Positions 45,331 through 58,882 of a stretch of 64,000 nucleotides of DNA are shown here, one piece after another. Position 1 is the first letter of the stretch. The number at the start of each line of letters is the position of its first letter. Origin of the DNA: Xylaria sp. FL1777 (taxonomy: Eukaryota; Ascomycota; Sordariomycetes; Xylariales; Xylariaceae); NCBI GenBank assembly GCA_022578965.1, contig MU400507.1, positions 496,001-560,000 of the forward strand. The letters are read 5' to 3'. The notes beneath the pieces were generated by a model that did not search any database, was not told the DNA's origin, and saw only the letters and a program-made list of their open reading frames with translations. Position numbers and translations under genes: made by a program.

Positions 45331-48300
45331 ATATATGGGTACTTGCTTTACGCAGTAGTGTACACTAGAGCAAGTGCGGGCTGCCCAACCTCTTTAGCTG
45401 ACCTCTTAGCCTTGAGATTAGGACGTAAATTCTCCGTACTATAAAGGAAGCTAAACTTCTTTATATGTATGTGCATCAAATATTATGTACGCAACTATAT
45501 TCTTCAACGCTTACATTAGGCAGACACCTGTCAGCAAGTTTCAGGTTACAGGCAGAATTAAGGTCAGTTTAAATCTTGTGTAAAGAGGTGCCATATATCT
45601 AGTTGAATCACTTCGTGTGAATACTATATACTGTTTGCGTCTTGTCGTCTAATACTGCAGATATAGGCTTAGCGTCATATTAGAATGTTCGGGCGGCCTG
45701 CTCGGAACCCCTTAAACTAGACCCGCTTGAAATACCGGGTCTCGCTTTTTACCACAATGGGCAAAATGGACTTAACCTACCACTTATCCATACCGTAAAT
45801 ACTGCAAAGATCGCAATTTGATGTCAGACACAAAAATAAGACCCCGGCACTATTCGTATTTGTGGCTCACTGTACTGTCAGTCTGTACAGTTATCATTCT
45901 GGGAATAAGGCTGCTTCTGCATCTTCTTCGTGTCGAGTTTCTAGCAGACCCGCCAAAAACGAGTACGAGTAGATACCGTTACATATATACATAGTGTACT
46001 CCATAACACACGTCACGAGGCCCTCGATCTTCTTGATATGCCGGCAGTCAAGTCTCGTCAAATTATCAGCGTCTATTGCGTCAGACGGGCGGCCTACTGG
46101 CGGACTGCATACACTACTCACTACTCGGTAGGCGCACTACTATAGTGGTAGATCGGCTTGATCGGGATTGGACTCTCGTCAGCTTAGACTAAAGAAAAAA
46201 CAAGTTGCAGTACGTACGTAGAGCCTCCTCTCTCGACTTCAGCTCTCTGGGGCGGCCCCTCTTAGCTACTGTGCGAGGCAGAATCCAGGTGATGAATGTG
46301 ATGAATTTCTATCGCAGCCGCTCACCTCATCCACGATCTACACTACACCCAACTCCTCCCCTCATCTGTGTCATTCCTCAATTGTCGACAAGCAACAGTA
46401 TTTTTTGTATATCTATGTATCATCAGCCAGGCAGACGGCTTGCCCAAGACATACTGTACTGTTTGTAATCCCCTTTGTCCGTATTACTTTCTTGCATTGG
46501 GCTCGTCTGTGGATACAACTCAGCCGACTACCTATGCTCTGGGCTATGTACTCGAGCCAGGAAGCCGCTACATCTCAGCCTCATGATATTATTGTAGTAG
46601 TGTTAGATTAGTTCTTGATATTGTAGCGATGATAGGTGCCCGCACTGAGCTGGATACTACCTATGTGCAATAGATATACCTATACGCAGTCTGTGTTGGG
46701 TAAAGTGTACCCTTGTCTGGTAGATTTTTTGCGCTAACTGTCGACCCACCGCGCAAGAAGTATCTCGCCCCGAGGTACTTCCACCAAGCGTTACCGCGCC
46801 TGAACCGCGCCTACGCCCACGGAGGCCCGCAAATACTTAATGCAGTACGCTTTATACCCCTACATGGGAGTAGACTGCTCTAGTGTAAGCTGCCTACTTA
46901 CTTAAGTAAACACGACGGTCTAGGTACTTACTATGGTGTTAGCGTAGGTACCTCTATGAATGCGACTTTAGCCACAGCCCACGTGCTGCCAAAACATAAC
47001 CTCACTTGCCTTCCTCATAGCATGCGATTGCAGATTGCAGGATTGTACGGCCGAAGGCTAGTTAGATAGAGAGATACCTCCTCCGGGATCAGGAATGTTA
47101 TGCCGGATACTTGACCTCAATTCATTGGAAAGAGAAAATAAAGCCTTATAGAAGTATTTCTGGCCAGCTTGCTTGACCCTTGGAAAAACAAGTTGGAACT
47201 TTTGCTAAAACAGTTAACAAAGCAATACTACAAGTATAAAGCAGATCATTAGGGTATTTAAAGCTTGGTTCAAGTTTAACCCCCTGGTTTTGTATCGAGC
47301 TAACAATCCTGATCCTAGATGAAGCCTACATGCATACAACTACCTCCATAATGGGTTGGTTACATGTTACATGCGCTTAGTGTGATGTAGCATTCACCAT
47401 CTGGGCGGTGCCATGAATTCCACAGTGTGTGATGATTACATGTATACTTACCTACGCAGTGGATATTTCAAGTCACTGTATCAGCCTCAGCTGTCTGCTG
47501 AGCTGTCACTGGTATTCAGCACGTCATCGCCGCATGCAGCCAAAATGCGCTTGTAGTGAGTCAGATTCAGTCGTAGAGAAACCTTTTTCAATTTAGTAGT
47601 CCGTCCGAGTCATCCAAGTGAACAAATCGACAGCTGTAGCTCGAAGTGCTAAATAGGACAGAAAAGAGACATACACCTACTACATATTCAGTACATTGTA
47701 GAAAAAGAGAGAGCTGGGTGGTACTCCGCAACATATCTCGTATTCCGCCAAAGCACACCATTGGCCCGCAGATCCTCTCAGTCGGCCGGTATTATGGATC
47801 ATCTATACTAACTTTTTACGACTACCGCCTAGCTTTTCTTATTCTGATGAACAGCTAGGACAGCCTAGACGCCTATGAGAATATTACTAGGTAATCCCCT
47901 ATAAATATTTACGGCGATAGCAGGAAGTGAGAAGTCGCCAAATCAGAACAATGGCTGAAAGTCGCACATGAATAAGGCACCAGGCGGGGATGGGCAGGCA
48001 ACATTTGGTATCCTTTTCGTTCGCGTGTTAAGTACACTACCTACCTGATCGGTCCAAGTACATGACGCTCCCCTACCACGTATACCTACTATATACGAGG
48101 AAGAGAAATGTAATACCGGTAGTTCCACTGTTACAAGACGGACGCTAGTCTTGGCCATCACATTCGGTATTTTTAGGGCACGTCTACAAAGTATTCATTG
48201 GCTTATTGGCTTAACTACAATGCATGCGCTTCGATATCACTTTCGACTCCCCGTACCAATGCTACCCATGCTCTTCTCTTTGGTGTAAAACATGGTTTGA

Positions 48301-50598
48301 GGGCCTATGTTATGTCTAAACTACCGGCGTTTACGCTTACTTAGCGGAACGGCGCAGGAGTAGCGTATTGAAGTTGGTACATCGATCTGACTGGCCTTCA
48401 GTAAGAACTTAAGACTTCGTTGTACCCCTAGTCGTCACAGACAGACGGGGATAAATTAAGTTGGATTTGGCAAAAGCGAGTTGACATGCCTTGGTCGCAT
48501 GATTATCGGCCCAACACCCCTACGTCCAGTACTTAACCACTGGTCTTCGACTTCTTTAGCAAAGGGAAGATGATGTTGCTCTTGTTTCACCTTGATGACC
48601 AGGCAATTAAGAAAACATAGTATTGTTCTGGTTTGTTCGAGTTCCGCCAGCGCCTTACTCGCCTGATGCCAGGAATACCTAGGTGTAAGCATTGCTACAC
48701 TTGCTTGGTTTTGTTGTTGATGCCAATATTCATTGATTGATTACAGCGTATAACTCTGTGTAAGAGATCTATTCCCTTGAGCTATTCTAATTGATAAATA
48801 GCTACGGTGTGTCTTGAAATTCGCAAGTCATGCCTCCCCTCCATGGTGTAGGTAGACGAGATCCCCCGCGATGACGACAGAGGTCCCTTGTGATAAAATA
48901 CTATCAGTCGCTGGGCAACCCATGGAAGACCTGCAGATCCACCTCACGAACATTTTAGCTTGGGAAAGGACTGACGTTCTCACTTGACTTCCGCCTCAAC
49001 GAATTATTCACTTGCTTATTTTTAGATGAGAGATAACCCGAGAAACCATACCTGCCTTCTGTAGAAATTTCGGTCGATGACTGATCTATGCATAATGGTA
49101 GCCGGTAGTACAGGTAGCTCTTTAATCAGCCACTACCTGCAGTACTAAGACATATTCAAAGCCAGTACCCTGTCTGTGCAAACCCCCTCAGGGCATGCGG
49201 CCCGCTTTGCGCCGCATACTGGAAGGCTGGAGCGACAGTTATAGTGAGAATGGAAAATCGTACACTAGGGCCTTTTGGTAGGGCCAGCCTTTCCCCTTGT
49301 TTTTTGTCTAGTATTTTTAGTAGGCTATCTACCTAACCGTAGTTAGGTAATTTATCCCGGAGTGAGTTGTTACATGTGGCCACACATTTCTTCTGTTGAC
49401 TCTCTCGGAAGAGCCAAGCCACCGCATCTTCCCCTTTCACATCAGCTGCTCCCCAACGTGGACTTGTCGCTACCGTTCGCTTGCTCTTCAAGTTCCGTAA
49501 TCAACCATCTTTCATTGCACTGCTTTGCCCAGACTGTCTTAGCCCCCACCCTCATTCATCCATAACACTGCACTTTCGCCTTTGCAAATATCTTCAGCAT
49601 ACTACGCACATGTAATTGCCGCATCATCCCATCCCAGCCGTACACCAACACTGCACGACTCAGTACGGTACACTGCCTAGCTGTCAAATTCCCAGGTCTG
49701 TCCAGGGTCACTGCCTAGGATACATTACTAGTGTAGACTAATAGGTGGCGTATCGTACTCTGACCGTCTATTGACTGTTGGCTATCGTATTCCTCCTTCG
49801 TTGCCACCCTTGCTCTGTCATCGCTCGTTCTCCATCCTTTCTGTTCTCCGTCAGCGAGTTTACCGAGTGAAGCAACGCCTGTAGTTCACATCCGAGGGGC
49901 TCACCACCTGCCTGTTAATTTACGATCTACCGCATTGCCCTATTACCACGCTAAATAGCATAGCTGCCTCGACAGTCGTTCTTTACCTGCGGATACGATC
50001 AGGCCGTATCGTGTGCTTTGCCAGACTCGGGCTACACTGCCAATAGTATAGAGCCAGTACCTAGATCGTACGAATCGAGGGCAACCCCAAAACAGAAACA
50101 TTACAGGGGAGCAGCTAGTACCGTTTAGTGTGCTATCTGCCAGGTTAACAAGAAGGCATTAATTTTTTTCGTACGACTATTCGCTCCCAGCCGGTTTTTA
50201 CTGGGTCAAGGCCTGACAACGACAGGGATCTATCTCTCTTTGCCCACCCAGATCTGGTCGGCGACTCTCCCTGTTTGTTGCCCACCACAACAGGACTCGT
50301 TCAATTGTTTCTGTGTTCTGTCTATTGGCCATCGCATCTCCATCAGCACACCTGCTGTCCGCCGACTCTACGATCAATATTAGCGCTCGAATTACTGTCA
50401 TGTTTATGTAGACGTTCACAATTGCATTATTCGTTACATCGTTGTCGGCGTTAGGTCCCCGGTCAGGGGCCAAACTCGTTCGTGTTCCCTTTAGTTCTCA
50501 TACATAGTCACGTCTTATCAACCACCTCTGTCAAAGCTCATGTTCATTCGAGAGTGTAGCGAACTACCAACTGCTAACTCGGCTATATACACAGGAGC

Positions 50599-53500
50599 AT
50601 GTCCCTCCCTGAGAGGCCCGGTGCCTTAAGCCCATCCTACGAGCAGCGAAACGCGTACAGACAATCTCCCTCGCGACGCAGTCGCCAGAATGACGTTGAG
50701 ACTGGAATATACCACCCCGTGTCTGGTCGCCTTTCTCATCAACATCAGCGTGTTGCATCAGGAAACTCTTTCCCCGAGACAATTCGGAGTCCCGAGGTGA
50801 TCCCAGATGGGCAACCTCTCTCGCCGACGGATGATCAAAACCCTGGCCATGGAGTCCCGACGCGCAAAAGGAGCTTAATACGCCCTGAACGCAATAGAAT
50901 AGACAAAGATCATCCTAATTATCATTATCGAAAGCATGCGGCTCAAATGGATACTCTCCCGTCCTCAACGGGTAACGACCCGATTTACGAAGATGTCGAG
51001 AGCAGTGCCAAACTGTCGGGGGAACGAAGCATAGGCGCCACTTCGGATAGCTCCCCACCACGGGAACGCAGCGATGATCTAGAAAAGGCCAAGACAAGAT
51101 CTCACGCATCTCGTCGACGACGTTCCACCGGTCACAAGGGATCAAAGTTAGCGAAGGACTCAAAACGCAACAAGCCTAAAGAGACAATTCGACCCCCAAG
51201 TCTGTGGAACGGCTACTGTGCTATTGTCACATTCTGGTGCCCTGATTTCATTCTCAGCTGCTGTGGTTTCCGATCAAAGGCACAGCGAAGAGCTTGGAGA
51301 GAAAAAATGGGATTGATCAGTATCATCCTCTACCTCATGGCGTTCGTTGGATTCTTGACTTTTGGGTTCACCCAAGTCGTTTGTTCGACTCCCGGTGTTC
51401 GGCTTCATATTAACGAGGTTTCCGATGGCTTCATGATATTCCATGGAACTGCATACGATTTAACCAAATCGGCCCACCCCCCTGCTGACGGCATTCCGCT
51501 CCGAACAGACGGGCGATACCCCAATATTCTCTATGACATTCCAGGCAAGAGCTTTGGTGGCCAGGATGGAAGTTTCTTGTTCCAGAACGTCAACGGCAAA
51601 TGTAAAGGTCTCATTACAGCTGCCGAAAATTCCGATGTCCCCACAAATAGCAACGGTGATTTGGCGTGGTATTTTCCATGTACTACAGTCGCTCAAGACG
51701 GATCAAGCAAGCCAAATTTTACCTGGCCTTATTACACGGGTTATTCTTGTCATACCACCCAGACAGCCCGAGACACATTTTATCTACAACTAAAGGGCAC
51801 TGGTGACGTTTTCTTCACCTGGGAGGACTTGAAGAACGACACGCGCAACTTGATTGTATACTCGGGTCAGGTTCTTGATTTGGATCTTCTAAATTGGTTC
51901 AACGAGGACGAAGTGAGTATCCCCGATAGCTTTAAGGAGTTAAGGAATAAGAGCACCGCTGCCAATGCTGCCCTTCGTGGACGCGACGTTACTAGGGCAT
52001 TTTCCAATGCCGAGGACAAGCGAGCAGCCGAATGCTTGGAACAAATTATCAAGGTTGGAACTGTAGACACGGAGACTGTTGGGTGCATTGCATCCAAGGT
52101 AGTCCTTTACGTGTCTTTGGCCCTTATTTTGTCCGTGGTCGCCGCAAGGTTTGGCTTAGCGGTTTTGTTCCAATGGTTTATCAGCCGCAAATACGCAGCG
52201 CCCAAGACCTCACAGTCTGCAGACAAGAAGAAACGACATCGCCAAATTGAGGACTGGAGTGAGGACATATATCGTGCGCCAGCGCGAATGCCTGGGGACA
52301 TAAGTAGTAGTTACGGTGGTTCTGATAGGATCAGCAAGCGTACCAGCACTTTCTTGCCCACCACCTCGCGTTTTTCGGCCGTATACGGCCCGGGCAGTGA
52401 AAGAAGTGCTCGGCCGTTGCAACCTACTACCATGGCAAGCCAGGCATCTTCTGGGCCTCTGCTTCACCCTACTTCGATGTATAGACAGGGAAATGACAGT
52501 AGGGCTAGCATGCTCCGGTCCGACACGTATGGTAGCGCCGCTAGTCCTATGGATGGTTTCGGTTCCGGTCCCGCCGGGTTTATTCACGATGCTGTCGTTC
52601 CTCAGCCACCTTCTGACTACCAGCCATTTGGCTTCCCCCTCATACATTCAATTTGCTTGGTTACAGCATACTCCGAAGGCGAGCTTGGCCTCCGAACTAC
52701 GCTAGACTCCATTGCCATGACAGATTACCCTAATAGTCACAAGGTCATTCTCGTAATCTGCGACGGTCTCATCAAAGGCAAAGGCGAAGCGATGTCAACT
52801 CCAGACGTTTGTCTAGGAATGATGAAAGACCATACCGTTGCTCCCAGTGAGGTTGAAGCATTTTCCTATGTCGCCGTTGCTAGTGGCTCAAAGCGACACA
52901 ATATGGCCAAGGTCTATGCTGGTTTCTACGACTATGGCGCTAAGTCTGCTATTCCGTTGGATAAACAGCAAAGGGTGCCCATGATGCTTATTGTCAAGTG
53001 TGGCACCCCTGATGAGGCTACGAAGGCCAAACCCGGCAACAGAGGAAAGCGGGACAGTCAAATCATTTTGATGTCGTTCCTTCAGAAAGTAATGTTTGAT
53101 GAGCGCATGTCAGAATTGGAGTTTGAAATGTTTAACGGTCTCTGGAAAGTTACTGGCATATCACCCGATTACTATGAAGCGGTTCTAATGGTTGACGCCG
53201 ATACCAAAATCTTTCCTGACAGCTTGACTCATATGCTGTGTGCCCTGGTGCAAGATCCTGATATCATGGGTCTGTGTGGTGAAACCAAAATCGCCAACAA
53301 GAAGCAAAGCTGGGTCACAGCCATACAGGTGTTTGAGTACTTCATTTCCCATCACCAGGCCAAGTCCTTTGAATCTTGTTTCGGTGGCGTTACCTGTTTA
53401 CCTGGTTGTTTCTGCATGTACCGTATCAAGGCCCCTAAGGCCCAGAATTTCTGGGTTCCGATCTTGGCCAATCCTGATATTGTCGAGCACTACTCCGAGA

Positions 53501-54329
53501 ACGTGGTTGATACTCTGCACACCAAAAATCTGTTGCTGCTGGGCGAGGATCGATACTTGACTACGCTCATGCTACGAACCTTCCCCAAGCGCAAGCAAGT
53601 CTTCGTTCCGCAGGCTGTTTGCAAGACAACCGTTCCAGATGAATTCAGCGTATTGCTTTCGCAGCGTCGAAGATGGATTAACTCGACCGTCCATAATCTT
53701 ATGGAATTGGTTCTCGTCAAGGATCTTTGCGGTACCTTCTGCTTCAGTATGCAGTTCATTGTCTTCATCGACTTGATTGGTACTCTTGTGTTACCGGCGG
53801 CTATTGCATTCACCCTCTATGTTGGTAAGGTTATCATTCTATTCCCGAAGTTGTTCTCACATTTCTGACTAACATGGTGTTAGTTATCATATCCATTGTT
53901 GGGCCGACCGTACAAGTAATCCCTCTTGTTCTATTAGCTCTAATTCTCGGGTTACCTGCGGTTCTTATCATAGTTACAGCTCACTCTTGGACTTATGTTG
54001 TGTGGATGTTCATCTATCTTCTCTCCCTTCCCATCTGGAACTTTGTCCTCCCTGCCTACGCCTTCTGGAAATTCGACGATTTCTCCTGGGGTGATACTCG
54101 AAAGACGGCAGGTGAAAAGACCAAGAAAGCTGGGATTGAGTACGAAGGCGAGTTTGACAGCAGCAAAATTAAGATGCGGAGATGGGCCGAGTTTGAGCGT
54201 GAGCGTCGTACGAAAGATGACAATTTCTGGGCCTCGCGAGAAAATGTTGCAGGTAACGGCAACTGGTCTAGAGGGCCCAGTACCCTATCTCAGCATCCAT
54301 ACGAGGATCAATACTACCCTGGCATGTAA
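50599..54329 (+). CDS. chs3: Chitin synthase, class IV (Chs3/ChsD type)
   Basis: Two exons, 50599-53824 and 53884-54329, give 1223 residues, the usual class IV length. A basic Ser-rich cytosolic N-terminus is followed by a first membrane segment near 240-262 ([20 protein letters not shown]), an extracytosolic part (about 263-495), a second segment near 498-522, and the catalytic domain from about 680. Signature motifs are [21 protein letters not shown] written here as [10 protein letters not shown], the EDRYLTTLM block near 980 and QRRRWINS near 1021, all intact, so the enzyme should polymerise N-acetylglucosamine from UDP-GlcNAc. C-terminal membrane segments lie at about 1050-1160, split by the 59-nt intron; the joined sequence (TLYV to [11 protein letters not shown]) is continuous. 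It has no myosin motor or cytochrome b5 domain, which excludes classes V and VII. Its likely partner, a Chs4/Skt5-type activator, is upstream on the other strand. Confidence 0.95.
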
Positions 54330-57300
54330 GGAAGAGGCAATTACGAGTCAAAAGGGTCTTTTCACTAGTGTAATAATGTGAAGATAGTTTTAGCAGGAAG
54401 AGGGTGACATGATCGTTTCGTGGGCTTAGCGACTTGCTCGCATCAGGCTGGTAGTGCTGTCTAGATATATATAGGATGCAGCGGCATGGAATGTGGCGCA
54501 ACGGAGCTTGTTTGTTTACTTCTGTACATGTCTATACTATACCAAACTTAGCTTAATTTCACCAGCTGTTTCATTCGGACACTGATCAAGTTAGCGCATG
54601 TACAAAGACAAACGGTTCAAAGTCTTGAGCTTTGGCTATAGCCAATGAGTTGTGTTACCGTCGCGTCCCGATAGGATGATGGGACGACGCATTTTTTTCG
54701 GGACAAGATCCAAGCATGGGGGCTGTGTACCACCACAATCAAGGAGAAACTTGAAGGATAACCACGCGTGGGCCTCTTTGTTTGGTCGGCCATCTACGTA
54801 TCACGTATCCCCATACACAATATGTAGGTGGTGTTGGCCTGGTGAAACTCGATTAGTAAATGGAACAGGTCTGTGTATACTCACATTGCGACACCAGGTA
54901 ACCGGAGGACAAAGGAACGGCTGCACATGTACGAGTGCAACCGTAGTACGGGGTTCTTTGGGTTGAGAGAGCAGGCTTTTGCTATTTGGTATCACTGCAT
55001 TCACGGGATTTGATCAGAAATTATTATTTTTTTTTTCTGGGGCGCAGTTATTATTTCACTGCGTAAATCGGCTCCCAATTATATTTCCTCTTTTGGGGGG
55101 CTGTTCCGCCCTATTGTCGCCGTCGTTGGTACCGAGATTCCCGATTCCCGCAGTTTCATCTCAGCTATTTAGTCGGCCAATTATATCGCGGCTGCAGGTG
55201 GAAGGCCCTCGGTGTCGTGCCCGGTCGAGTAGGTAATCACTATAGGGACCGACCAGATCTTGAAAGCCCTTGGTTACACACGGCCGCCCCACGAAACAAA
55301 AGAACAAAATACCCTTACCAGGGCAGGAGAAGGCGATTGTGAGCGTCTAAGTCATTTATAGCCTTTTTTTCTTTCTTTCTGGTCTCAATATGCTTTACTT
55401 ATCCGGCTTACCCGTTGTCATTTACAGTTGACTGCTCTGATAATAGTACATGTAGTTAGGATGAAAGTGTCATCCAATATATGTTACGCTTCGGCACTTC
55501 ACTTTTCAGATTCAAAGTACCTACATATGCCACTCACAGGCTAGCTGCATTCTAGAAGCTCCCTAGGCCTCATTATCTGTGGCCGTCCCCCCAAAACCAG
55601 GTGGGCGGTTTTTGGCGTCTCCCTCGTACGGCCGGCCAGCCTCTTTCAGAGTAACACGACGTTTGGTTTCCAGCCACGTGAAGGAGATTTGCGGAACGTG
55701 GCCATCGCCTATCCAAATGGCGACATTGACCTAAACGCGTGGCGGCGGCGCTAGCTACCCCTCGGATCACACGAGCGAGGAGCGGGATTGTGAGTTTCCT
55801 GCTGCCTTGCGAAGGGGCGAACCGCTCCGCCGGGCCCAGCAGTTGGGATTGGATGATCAATTACCCGTCGCGGATGGAGTTGATTGAATGATGTGAGCGG
55901 ACAGGCATTGTTTTTCTCTTGGAAATCGAACCTGTCATATGTCATCTAGATGTCTCGTCTGATTACCTAGGTATCATTCGTGGCTTTTTTCGTGGTTACC
56001 ATGGGCCTGCTGATGTTAGAAGTACAGCTGTTCTGCATGACAGCAGCAGTTAGGAAGCGAGGATGGCGCGGTAAAAGGGCTCTTAGATAGATACCTCCAT
56101 TTTGACGCTTAAAAAATCAGTACGGTACCGGTATGTTGATATGCCGCCCTTGAACAGACCCAGAGGACAATATCCGCCTCTCCCCCACAGATGTGTACCT
56201 ATCTGTACAATTTTAAATCAGTGGATAGCAACTGATACTTTACAGTAACCAATGCTTCGGATCGATGCAAGATCAATAAGATCAAGGGCCCCTTACTGCA
56301 TATAGCCGAACCCACAAGTCTCGTTGTTGACTCTTTGTACACGCTCGAAGAGCTAGACGGATCAGAGTCTCCTCTCGCCGTACGAGATTTCAGGTCGGAG
56401 GTCCCGTGCACTTGATCTGAAAGCACAAACGCCCTGACGGGTGGTTGCGGCATGTCACGAGCGTGGGTAAAGAGTCGTCGTGTCAGCCCCTCACTCGAAA
56501 TTCAAGTCTCGGATACGACCGTCTTCGAAGCTCATCAGTTTGGCTGGTTCTTGGACGGTCCAGAGACGGCCCTATTATTAATCTGATTGCTCAGAACCAC
56601 GACTCACAGATTTAAGAGATCCAGTAATCCGTGGATACTGAAGCCTTCCATGCTGGTACCCGTGTCCTGAGTCTCGATTGCGTATACTAGGTAGATGAGC
56701 AGGTTTACTACGTAATAGAATGGAGGAGATAGATAGCGACTTATTCAACGCTGAGTGGAGGGTTTGGGGGCTCCAGGGCGGCCAGAGTGGGACTGAAACA
56801 GGACGGGATGAGCCGCAGAAGCCATAACAAGCCATGTTCTTCATTACCACTGCACAGTACACACTGCATGACTATGGCACTTCGTGATTTCCACTGGTTG
56901 TCAATCTGCAAGTGAGTCAATAAGCCTCAGCGACGAGCACTGCATGCCAGTACTTAGTAGATAGTGATGTCCTTTCCGCCAAGTGGCTTGTCACGGGCGC
57001 AGGCCGACCAATACAAAGCGGGCGTCTCAAATCGCCTACGCCAGCTACGATTGTCGACGATAAAGTCTCGGACAGTGCCCTCGGAAGGGCTTTCTCTCAT
57101 CTCCCCCTCGCGCGGCCAAGTGGTGCCGAACAAAGCAAGGCATTCTACCTGTCGACAGAGATCGATCGAGCTACTGGTCGAGCAGCGGAATGATAGGTGC
57201 CTCGTTGCAACGGTCATCGGGGGTCAAAGTGATAGATCACCCGCGACAGATGTACGCACATACTCATAGGCAGTCGTGCATCGCAGCCGAGTTGCGAATG

Positions 57301-57744
57301 TGGCCCGCGACCCTCAGTAAGCGGTCGCTTAGATGAACCACGGGAAAAAGTCTTATCTGCCCAATGGCCGTCGCGGGGACGACGGGGAGCACAGACGACA
57401 GATAAGTCATCCATCCCCCTGAGCCGTGGCTCTGAAGCCAGCAGAAAGTTGGACCAGCCAGTTGGAACTGAGTCTCGGGGCTGTTCTAATTTCGTCGCTC
57501 GGAGCCGAGGGCAAACAACGAGGCAAAACAAGACAAAAAGGTGACAGATGCCGATGTGAGAGAGCTTGTTTAGCGTTGTCGAATATTGATATGTGACGGT
57601 CAGGGCTATTTCTGATGTAAGAGAGTCGAGCACGTCGAGTCCAGTAGAAAGCCAGCGCTTATCCGGGCTCTCGATCTATACGAATCCATTTGACGGATGT
57701 ATGTGTAAGAGAGAGAACATCGTTGGTTGTGTAAGTATGTAATG

Positions 57745-57905
57745 GGTAGTATACCTATGTACCTAAATGATGTATGCTACACTACCTAGGTATGTATATA
57801 CTATACTACCTACAGTATGTAGTGATAACGTCATTCTTTACCCTATCTCCTCACTACCTATCTCCTACCTAGGTAGTCTATCTAACCTCCTATGTCTAGG
57901 TACCA
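57745..57905. repeat. Dense cluster of CTACCTAGGTA words
   Basis: At least five instances of ACCTA(G/C) words, several forming perfect ACCTAGGT palindromes (about 57783-57794 and 57866-57880), within 160 bases. Confidence 0.7.
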
Positions 57906-58785
57906 TCTCCCTCCTGTTCAAGTAAATCATTTGAGATGCAGGATAGAGCTTGTAAACCCTTCTCAATCAAGACCCATGAAAGAGGTGTGCACCTGTTTGT
58001 TGTTGCACCAAACGTGACGGATTGGTTCTACGCAGTACATGTAAGCTTTACTTACGGCTACACTGTATGTACTAAATAAAGTACCTGCGCAGCTTTAGAC
58101 TAGACTAGCCTAGGTGCTACCCACGTAGACTCGGGGCAACTGGCATCCCCTGTCCTCCGCCCTGTCTTTCCCGGGCTCTACAGCAGAGGGGCCCCCCCCT
58201 GCACTCCTCCCTCCTCGGCCTCGACTACAGTTCCTTCGTCGCTGTCTCCACCACGACGCCGGCCCAATCAGCAGCCCCTGTCCACCCACATTCATGCACA
58301 TTACATCAACTGTATGCACTCTCCGCCATCTCCAGCACCGTCTGCATTCCCGCTGCCCATCGACGCAAAATCTACACCACTACCCTGCGCTTCCTCCCCC
58401 TGCCGCCCACTCTGGAGCCAGGCAGGATACGGACTACAGCTGTATCCTCTCCTGCACCCCGTGATCAGGCCGACCCTCCTACATACGCAGTACCCTCCTA
58501 CATACCAAGCTGGTACCTCCACTACATGCCTGGACATGGTACGTGGAGATAGACTATACCGGTACCCAGGTAGATAGTCAGGTCAGGTAAGGACTGTATG
58601 CGTATGTACTTACATCGTCGCCGCCAACGACTGTCTAGTCTATCGTCTTGCTTTGTATTTAACGTCATTCTCGCATGCGCTTGTTGTCCGTCTCTCGTCA
58701 GCTACGCCTACTTATGTAGGATCTGGTCGGTGTCTGCTACCCAAGCTGCTCCTACTTACTACTAATCCAGCCTGAATCTGAACCT

Positions 58786-58802
58786 GAGCCCGAGCCCGAG
58801 CC
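58786..58802. repeat. GAGCCC hexamer repeat
   Basis: About three units of GAGCCC-type hexamer in the region upstream of the WD40 gene. Confidence 0.75.
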
Positions 58803-58882
58803 ACCTTACCATCATCTACCACCTATACATCCATACTATCTATACGAAGGTAAGTAAGTCTATACTGATTCGCGAATCTACC

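Larger units (their letters stand above)
44278..50598. other. Long gene-free region between the chitin synthase activator and the chitin synthase
   Basis: About 6.3 kb between two divergently transcribed genes. It holds the activator leader (an open frame at 44144-44857 overlaps it and is judged spurious), a GTG repeat (44953-44971), several CCTAGG-centred words (45285-45330, 46885-46955), and, close to the synthase, a C-rich probable leader (49380-50598). No supported gene, RNA gene or transposon was seen. Confidence 0.5.
54330..58882. other. Long gene-poor region
   Basis: About 4.5 kb after the chitin synthase. It has TACCTAGGTA clusters near 57745-57905, a poly-T run at about 55026, and scattered chance open frames (for example 57214-57633 minus). 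No supported gene. The final part is C-rich and belongs to the next gene's upstream region. Confidence 0.5.

Noticed and set aside
55880..55990. Minus-strand GGTTCGATTTCC, B-box-like
   Set aside because: Flanks do not form a T-stem and no A box or acceptor stem is present.
57214..57633. 139-codon minus-strand open frame
   Set aside because: Mixed composition without hydrophobic core pattern or motif; overlapping frames on the other strand are equally open.
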